DNA of 64,000 nt from assembly GCF_016801865.2 (NCBI RefSeq), contig NC_068939.1:182806034-182870033 (forward strand), given 5' to 3'. This stretch comes from Culex pipiens pallens. Lineage: Eukaryota > Arthropoda > Insecta > Diptera > Culicidae. The position numbers were made by a program, and so were the translations under genes. The notes under the pieces are model-generated. The model made no database searches and was not told the DNA's origin. It saw only the letters and a list, made by a program, of their open reading frames with translations. Positions 56,629 to 64,000 of the stretch are shown piece after piece; position 1 is the stretch's first letter; each line of letters starts with the position of its first letter.

Positions 56629-57960
56629 CAAGACCAAAAAAGATTTTTTTTTGCCCAAGAATTTGAGATAGTGCAAAATCCTGAACTGGAGATATGAATT
56701 ACATAAAAAAAAGTTTTTTTGAAAAATCAAAAACAAATATCGTGAGACAATTTTTTTGCGAAATGTTAAACAAAATTTGCAATCAAAAATGACTCAACAA
56801 ACTTTTCGAAGAGTGCACCGTTTTCAAAATACAAGTGGGTCGAGGATTGATTGAAAAAAAAATGTTGGAAAATACTCAAAACCGTCATCAGGGCATTGGG
56901 TCTGGGGGGTGAGATTGGGTCATATAAATTTCAGCATTTTTGTATGACCCGTATTTAAAAAAATCTAAACTGAGTGCATTTAATTCTTTCCTTTTAAATT
57001 TTATCCTCAAAATTCCAAATTATTTTTATTGAAAAGAGCAGAAAATTTTACACAAATTTCAATTTTCAAAATTGTCAATCATTCCAAAAGTTTCCGAGTT
57101 ATTGCTAGTTGAAAAAAGGGTCTATTAGATAACACGGAAAAAATCTATTTTTTCACAAAATTCAAAGTTTCTAAGGCTGTATTAAGGCTGGATGCCATTC
57201 TGAAAAGCAAATTCAAAACAAGAAAATTGTAGCAATTTTTATCAGCATTAAGCAAACAATTTTTTTATTGGCAAGTTTGCAAAATGAACATTTTTTGTCA
57301 AATATCTCTCTAAATTGCCTGAATTTTGAAAACGGTACACTTTATCAAAACTGTGTCTAAATCTTATTTTCAAATTTAGGAATTTCATAAAAAAAAAGAT
57401 TTGGATTTTTTTGTCCCTGATTTTAAGGGCCAATTGTGAAGGGGATGCGAAACAAACTGAAAAAAATGTTTGCGAAGACTTTTATTTATTTTATTTTTTT
57501 TTTCAATTTTAGGACCACCGATCTAAAAACGTAAAAAATATTTTCATGAATTAATTGAGATTTTGCTAATTTGTAATAGCAGCATAAGGCAGTTACACAT
57601 ATTTTAAAAGTTTAAATGGACCAAAGTCAAAAGGAGGCAAAAAAAATACAAAAAATGAAAATTAAAATTACATTTCATTTTACACTAGCTCATAAACTTG
57701 ATTTGTTAAAAATGATAATAAACACAGGGGAAAGCATTTTAAAATGTTTAAAGTTGATTACACTCACAATTCCGTTAAAATTTTAAAGTGTTTTGAAAAC
57801 ATATTTTTTTGCCCCCAAGAGGACCGATTTTGAAGGGGCGACATAAACTTTGAAAAATATTTGCAACAGCCTTACTTATTTTCAAAATATCTGAGAATTA
57901 ACAATAAAATCTAAAGAAACTTTGAAAATCATTTCATCATCAATAAACGGCCTAACTGTA
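56629..57960. repeat. AT-rich DNA with PIF-like MITE remnant
   Basis: About 57600-57870 is a decayed relative of 13786-14245 (GACCAAAGTCAAAAGGAGGC; TTTGCCCCCAAGAGGACCGA; ATATTTGCAACAGCC end). The rest is AT-rich and unassigned. Confidence 0.45.
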
Positions 57961-58056
57961 ATGATATATTAAGCGTTTTGGGATACTTACAGGGTTGAAA
58001 TTTGAAACGAAGTTGAATTTATAGCTGTCGGTCACTATTGCTAGTACCAACCACTA
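57961..58056 (-). repeat. SINE-like host repeat, left part
   Basis: Read on the minus strand across the empty site, this part joins to 60814-61060. The combined repeat has a B-box-like GGTTTGAATCCCGC (complement at about 60936-60950), a GGCGCCGTCGCTCCGTGCC body, and then TAGTGGTTGGTACTAGCAAT and CGACAGCTATAAATTCAACT. It looks like a tRNA-related SINE in which the TA-flanked element inserted. The boundaries are approximate. Confidence 0.5.
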
Positions 58057-60811
58057 CACGGAAAGAAGGTTTATCGTGAATCTTACTAATTTTCGGTTAA
58101 AAACCCTAAAAAAATTGGTTGTTTTTCCAACCACGATTTTTTTTAGCTGGAAATCCTAAAAAAAATTCCTGGATTTGACAGCTGGATCCAGGTCCTAAAA
58201 ATGATAAATCTAGCTAAATTTTTAGTAAATTTTACTAATTTGCAAGCTGGAAAAATGCTGTCAGTCTCAAAAGCTGTATGTTTTGAGAAGGTCTGTTAGC
58301 TATTTTAGCTAGATTTTATGGTATTCTTGCGCGTTTTCTAGTTAGTCCAGCAATTTTTTTTACTGTTTCAACCATTTTCTTTGGAATAATTTTCAAAATT
58401 TTCCATTAATGCCACCACAGCGGAAACCTTTTACCCAGCCTCTTGGCTGGTATAGCTAGCTTTTTTGCTGTTTTTGCATGAATTTTGGTTAGTCTTACTA
58501 GTTTTTTTAGCAAGATTTCAAAAAAAAATCATTTTTGCCCAAAAAGCTGACAATTTTGACAATTTTGACAATTTTGACAATTTTGACAATTTTGACAATT
58601 TTGACAATTTTGACAATTTTGACAATTTTGACAATTTTGACAATTTTGACAATTTTGACAATTTTGACAATTTTGACAATTTTGACAATTTTGACAATTT
58701 TGACAATTTTGACAATTTTGACAATTTTGACAATTTTGACAATTTTGACAATTTTGACAATTTTGACAATTTTGACAATTTTGACAATTTTGACAATTTT
58801 GACAATTTTGACAATTTTGACAATTTTGACAATTTTGACAATTTTGACAATTTTGACAATTTTGACAATTTTGACAATTTTGACAATTTTGACAATTTTG
58901 ACAATTTTGACAATTTTGACAATTTTGACAATTTTGACAATTTTGACAATTTTGACAATTTTGACAATTTTGACAATTTTGACAATTTTGACAATTTTGA
59001 CAATTTTGACAATTTTGACAATTTTGACAATTTTGACAATTTTGACAATTTTGACAATTTTGACAATTTTGACAATTTTGACAATTTTGACAATTTTGAC
59101 AATTTTGACAATTTTGACAATTTTGACAATTTTGACAATTTTGACAATTTTGACAATTTTGACAATTTTGACAATTTTGACAATTTTGACAATTTTGACA
59201 ATTTTGACAATTTTGACAATTTTGACAATTTTGACAATTTTGACAATTTTGACAATTTTGACAATTTTGACAATTTTGACAATTTTGACAATTTTGACAA
59301 TTTTGACAATTTTGACAATTTTGACAATTTTGACAATTTTGACAATTTTGACAATTTTGACAATTTTGACAATTTTGACAATTTTGACAATTTTGACAAT
59401 TTTAACAATTTTGACAATTTTGACAATTTTGACAATTTTGACAATTTTGACAATTTTGACAATTTTGACAATTTTGACAATTTTGACAATTTTGACAATT
59501 TTGACAATTTTGACAATTTTGACAATTTTGACAATTTTGACAATTTTGACAATTTTGACAATTTTGACAATTTTGACAATTTTGACAATTTTGACAATTT
59601 TGACAATTTTGACAATTTTGACAATTTTGACAATTTTGACAATTTTGACAATTTTGACAATTTTGACAATTTTGACAATTTTGACAATTTTGAGGAATAT
59701 TACCACAATAACATACATAACATAAATAACATAAATATCATCATCAGGTAAGGTAGTTTGTAAATAATCATTGTGTGATTGATGTTTATTGGGGTAAGGA
59801 ATCATCTCTCGAGTTTTTTTTTAAGAAATGAGATTCTGGGAACTTGTTAAGGAAGAACCATAGTGATAATTTTAAAAAAAAATCCAGACTTACTCGTTGA
59901 TTTTTTGTCGCCCGGGTGGCCGATCCTAGCTCAACATCGTAAAGTGCCCTCGGAGTAGTAAAACTCGCCATACAATGTCACCAGATTGTTAGCCCGATTC
60001 CACCTGTTTTTGCCAGTTGCCAAACAAACCCATTGTTTTTTCTGAAATTATCAAAATTATGATTAGAATTTTAAAAAACTTTTAACCCTTTTCAACAGTA
60101 CTTTCTTACAGCCTTCCATGTATTTAAATGGAGCGAAAGAGAACATTATCACGACCTAGAACTGGACACCGTAGAAATGCTGGAACTTTAAGCTCTGCCG
60201 GTCGAAAAAGATGCGACGGGTTTCGGTAAACACGTCCAACCGGTGGTGTTGCTAAGGGCGCCGATAGAGGAAAGCTGGTTGGCCCGAATGGACCATGGAT
60301 GTTCCGTGCGATCTTTTCGAAGCGTCGTGCGTCGATTCGTTCCCGACAGTTGCAACTTTGGTGGCTGTTAAATTTACTTACATTACAGTCGTAAATGACA
60401 ACAATCACTGCAAAACACTTTACAGAATCACTTAATTTCACTTCGCGTCACAGCACCTCACTGTTTAATTCTTTTTGCGTTAATTTATAAAACATACAAC
60501 CACTCAGGATTCAAGGCAAACATGAACTGACAAGCGAATCCGTGAGCTGTCATTTCTACCTAATTTGTCCTTAAAATTTAGATAAAATTTAGCTAAAATA
60601 GGAGCTCTTTTAGCAAAAATTTTACTGTCAGTGGAATGCAGGCAGTCAGTTGCTGTCAGCAGAATAGCAATCGGTGTTCCTAAATTTCAACAACAATGGG
60701 TCCTGAATTTTTACTAAATAATTAGCTGGTACAACTAAAAAAGTTGTGTTTTAGCCAAAAACGAGCCAGCTAATTGCGATTGTTAAATTCACGATGGAAC
60801 TCCTTTCCGTG
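58057..60811. mobile_element. TA-flanked DNA transposon containing a minisatellite
   Basis: The 24-bp terminal inverted repeats start CACGGAAAG and match at 20 of 24 positions (58057-58080 and 60788-60811). TA flanks both ends (58055-58056 and 60812-60813). The 2755-bp element holds a 127-unit 9-bp array, then about 1.1 kb of unique sequence. That sequence includes a minus-strand 105-codon frame whose first codon is GTG, not ATG. No transposase motif is recognised, so it is non-autonomous or its transposase is decayed. The sequence near both ends is rich in TTTAGCTA and AGCTGG words. Confidence 0.82.
58549..59691. repeat. Minisatellite (GACAATTTT)127
   Basis: Exactly 1143 bp, or 127 uninterrupted units of the 9-mer GACAATTTT. 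I see a single variant: the 96th unit, at 59404, reads AACAATTTT. Because the period is a multiple of three, several frames stay open on both strands, giving spurious proteins of repeated DNF, TIL, KIV and KLS. None is a gene. Confidence 0.95.
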
Positions 60812-60813
60812 TA

Positions 60814-61060
60814 GTGTCTTCCTTTTAATCTACAAGGACTTCGCCGCCCTGGGCTCCTAAGTGTATGAAGGTATGGCACGGAGCGACGGCGCCGAAAACC
60901 CCATATTTACACAAAGAATTTTAGAGCGCCCGCTGCGGGATTCAAACCAGCGACTTCTGGACTCACCCAGTGTCAATTAGTCAATTTTTTCACCAAAATT
61001 GTCAAAAATTCAAAACATGCCTAATAATGATCTGATGACCACGCGTTTCCTTTGAACGAA
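60814..61060 (-). repeat. SINE-like host repeat, right part (copy A)
   Basis: This is the continuation of the 57961-58056 repeat on the other side of the inserted element. On the minus strand it contains a B-box-like GGTTTGAATCCCGC and the GGCGCCGTCGCTCCGTGCC body. An identical copy lies at 63144-63390 as part of the tandem duplication. Confidence 0.5.
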
Positions 61061-61076
61061 TGAATGCCTCAATTTT

Positions 61077-62021
61077 GACAATTTTGACAATTTTGACAAT
61101 TTTGACAATTTTGACAATTTTGACAATTTTGACAATTTTGACAATTTTGACAATTTTGACAATTTTGACAATTTTGACAATTTTGACAATTTTGACAATT
61201 TTGACAATTTTGACAATTTTGACAATTTTGACAATTTTGACAATTTTGACAATTTTGACAATTTTGACAATTTTGACAATTTTGACAATTTTGACAATTT
61301 TGACAATTTTGACAATTTTGACAATTTTGACAATTTTGACAATTTTGACAATTTTGACAATTTTGACAATTTTGACAATTTTGACAATTTTGACAATTTT
61401 GACAATTTTGACAATTTTGACAATTTTGACAATTTTGACAATTTTGACAATTTTGACAATTTTGACAATTTTGACAATTTTGACAATTTTGACAATTTTG
61501 ACAATTTTGACAATTTTGACAATTTTGACAATTTTGACAATTTTGACAATTTTGACAATTTTGACAATTTTGACAATTTTGACAATTTTGACAATTTTGA
61601 CAATTTTGACAATTTTGACAATTTTGACAATTTTGACAATTTTGACAATTTTGACAATTTTGACAATTTTGACAATTTTGACAATTTTGACAATTTTGAC
61701 AATTTTGACAATTTTGACAATTTTGACAATTTTGACAATTTTGACAATTTTGACAATTTTGACAATTTTGACAATTTTAACAATTTTGACAATTTTGACA
61801 ATTTTGACAATTTTGACAATTTTGACAATTTTGACAATTTTGACAATTTTGACAATTTTGACAATTTTGACAATTTTGACAATTTTGACAATTTTGACAA
61901 TTTTGACAATTTTGACAATTTTGACAATTTTGACAATTTTGACAATTTTGACAATTTTGACAATTTTGACAATTTTGACAATTTTGACAATTTTGACAAT
62001 TTTGACAATTTTGACAATTTT
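61077..62021. repeat. Minisatellite (GACAATTTT)105
   Basis: 945 bp, 105 full units, plus a partial unit (61070-61076) at the junction. The same G-to-A variant unit seen in the first array recurs here at 61779 (79th unit), 26 units from the right end compared with 31 in the first array. The two arrays therefore share ancestry and have since changed length. The open frames over it are artefacts of the period. Confidence 0.95.
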
Positions 62022-63141
62022 GAGGAATATTACCACAATAACATACATAACATAAATAACATAAATATCATCATCAGGTAAGGTAGTTTGTAAATAATCA
62101 TTGTGTGATTGATGTTTGTTGGGGTAAGGAATCATTTCTCGAGTTTTTTTTTATGAAATGAGATTCTGGGAACTTGTTAAGGAAGAACCATAGTGATAAT
62201 TTAAAAAAAAAATCCAGACTTACTCGTTGATTTTTTGTCGCCCGGGTGGCCGATCCTAGCTCAACATCGTAAAGTGCCCTCGGAGTAGTAAAACTCGCCA
62301 TACAATGTCACCAGATTGTTAGCCCGATTCCACCTGTTTTTGCCAGTTGCCAAACAAACCCATTGTTTTTTCTGAAATTATCAAAATTATGATTAGAATT
62401 TTAAAAAACTTTTAACCCTTTTCAACAGTACTTTCTTACAGCCTTCCATGTATTTAAATGGAGCGAAAGAGAACATTATCACGACCTAGAACTGGACACC
62501 GTAGAAATGCTGGAACTTTAAGCTCTGCCGGTCGAAAAAGATGCGACGGGTTTCGGTAAACACGTCCAACCGGTGGTGTTGCTAAGGGCGCCGATAGAGG
62601 AAAGCTGGTTGGCCCGAATGGACCATGGATGTTCCGTGCGATCTTTTCGAAGCGTCGTGCGTCGATTCGTTCCCGACAGTTGCAACTTTGGTGGCTGTTA
62701 AATTTACTTACATTACAGTCGTAAATGACAACAATCACTGCAAAACACTTTACAGAATCACTTAATTTCACTTCGCGTCACAGCACCTCACTGTTTAATT
62801 CTTTTTGCGTTAATTTATAAAACATACAACCACTCAGGATTCAAGGCAAACATGAACTGACAAGCGAATCCGTGAGCTGTCATTTCTACCTAATTTGTCC
62901 TTAAAATTTAGATAAAATTTAGCTAAAATAGGAGCTCTTTTAGCAAAAATTTTACTGTCAGTGGAATGCAGGCAGTCAGTTGCTGTCAGCAGAATAGCAA
63001 TCGGTGTTCCTAAATTTCAACAACAATGGGTCCTGAATTTTTACTAAATAATTAGCTGGTACAACTAAAAAAGTTGTGTTTTAGCCAAAAACGAGCCAGC
63101 TAATTGCGATTGTTAAATTCACGATGGAACTCCTTTCCGTG
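62022..63141. mobile_element. Second copy of the transposon's right half
   Basis: This is identical to 59692-60811 except for four substitutions. It keeps the right terminal repeat (63118-63141) but lacks the left terminal repeat, so it could not move on its own. It arose by duplication rather than by a second insertion. Confidence 0.85.
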
Positions 63142-63400
63142 TAGTGTCTTCCTTTTAATCTACAAGGACTTCGCCGCCCTGGGCTCCTAAGTGTATGAAG
63201 GTATGGCACGGAGCGACGGCGCCGAAAACCCCATATTTACACAAAGAATTTTAGAGCGCCCGCTGCGGGATTCAAACCAGCGACTTCTGGACTCACCCAG
63301 TGTCAATTAGTCAATTTTTTCACCAAAATTGTCAAAAATTCAAAACATGCCTAATAATGATCTGATGACCACGCGTTTCCTTTGAACGAATGAATGCCTC

Positions 63401-64000
63401 ATCACTTCAGAGGAGACGCATGGTACATTACTGGTTTTTTTTAATGTTCCAAATATGGTAAGCTATGGGGTGCCTTATTTTTTAAGACCTTTTCGAATAA
63501 AACCCTAGATTTGTACTAAAATTTAATTCGTCTTTCGACAGGATAAAATTTAATTATTACACGTGTAAGTGAACTCCTACCGTCGTCATCACAACATTGT
63601 CAACATCTCTCTCAAGTGTCTCACATACTCCCACTAGATGCTGGTGACGATTATGGTGATGGTTATGGGTGTGTGACGATATTGTTACGTGGAAGTATCT
63701 TCCTGAAATCCTGTCTGCTGTGCGCTGTAGTCACAATTTATGCAGCCCTCGGCAGATTCCCACCATAATATCTGCTCGGCTACCCAATTATGGGTAATAT
63801 TCGCCCAAACACGTATGAAACCGGAGGGTAATTTGGCAATTTGATTTCACTTTTTAAATAAAGTGTTTAAAATTTATTATTAGGCGAATAATTGCTTGTA
63901 ATTTGGTGATTTACCCCTTTATTCTCACATGTGGGAATTACGATAAAAAAAAACTTTAATGCACTCGTGCTAAACGAGTTATCAACCACACACTCCCACT
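63401..64000. other. Single-copy flank
   Basis: Unique sequence resumes after the duplication breakpoint. It is GC-richer around 63560-63830. No gene or bounded repeat is seen. Confidence 0.4.

Larger units (their letters stand above)
58741..63400. repeat. Tandem duplication, 2330-bp period
   Basis: The segment ending at 61070 is repeated directly to 63400. The unique parts, 59691-61070 and 62021-63400, are both 1380 bp and differ by four substitutions that I found (59788/62118, 59806/62136, 59824/62154 and 59873/62203). The remaining roughly 1.2 kb appears identical. The left breakpoint lies inside the 9-mer array, so the start given for copy 1 is nominal. The junction is at 61070/61071, where the SINE flank CTC runs straight into AATTTT of the second array. 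Confidence 0.9.

Noticed and set aside
58465..59805. Open frames of 389-432 codons on both strands over the first 9-bp array
   Set aside because: The unit length is a multiple of three and lacks stops in several frames. The translations are pure DNF, TIL, KIV or KLS repeats, so they are artefacts of the minisatellite.
60124..60441. Minus-strand 105-codon frame, identical in the copy at 62454-62771
   Set aside because: Its first codon is GTG, not ATG. Identity between the copies reflects recent duplication, not selection. A GTAAGT near 60376-60381 is noted but is not enough for a gene.
58549..62021. CRISPR-like repeat arrays
   Set aside because: The repeats are contiguous 9-mers with no spacers, and the context is eukaryotic transposon DNA.
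61002..62135. Open frames of 331-377 codons over the second 9-bp array
   Set aside because: Same explanation as for the first array; there is no independent coding sequence.

Overview
This window looks like non-coding nuclear DNA from an insect, most likely a culicine mosquito and probably Culex. It is AT-rich, has no dense gene layout and no bacterial signals. It is packed with short inverted-repeat DNA elements flanked by TA, TAA or 8-bp duplications, plus a jockey-clade LINE and tRNA-related SINEs. The organism call is inference from repeat style, not a species diagnosis. All coordinates and alignments were read by eye.

The layout alternates two kinds of DNA. The first is GC-richer, apparently single-copy islands (about 0.56-1.3, 4.9-5.7, 9.2-11.4, 16.0-17.2, 20.9-22.0, 26.4-27.8, 29.3-30.0, 33.8-35.6, 42.4-43.5, 48.5-50.9, 53.3-54.7 and 63.4-64.0 kb). 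These are probably intronic or intergenic host sequence. The second is AT-rich repeat blocks. I found no rRNA, tRNA gene or CRISPR array, and no confident multi-exon host gene. The best host-gene hint is a short signal-peptide-like first exon at 53795-53840 that ends in a splice donor.

Elements with defined ends are: foldback or long-inverted-repeat elements (2302-3564, 17448-18522, 35610-37161, about 39679-41893, 44520-45332, 51518-52860); TA-flanked MITEs (5951-6436, 11790-12008, 26190-26411, 32476-32954, 40249-40489, 46125-46543, 55701-56626); a TAA-flanked PIF/Harbinger-like MITE (13786-14245); two hAT-like elements with 8-bp duplications (14348-15418 and 39709-40526); a tRNA-related SINE with a 12-bp duplication (18570-18898); a LINE-derived retroposon with a 23-bp duplication (31114-31852); and a jockey-type element at 22488-24307 that has a 13-bp duplication and an intact ORF1 protein but no reverse transcriptase.

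The right end (58-63.4 kb) is the most striking part. A 2755-bp TA-flanked element with 24-bp terminal inverted repeats sits inside a SINE-like repeat and carries a 127-unit array of the 9-mer GACAATTTT. About 2.33 kb, made of part of that array, the rest of the element and 259 bp of flank, is repeated in tandem. The second copy has 105 units, and four substitutions separate the two 1380-bp unique parts. The very long open frames over these arrays are by-products of the 9-bp repeat and are not genes.

The only protein I can call with confidence is the ORF1/Gag-like protein of the jockey-type element. It acts in retrotransposition, not in host metabolism.
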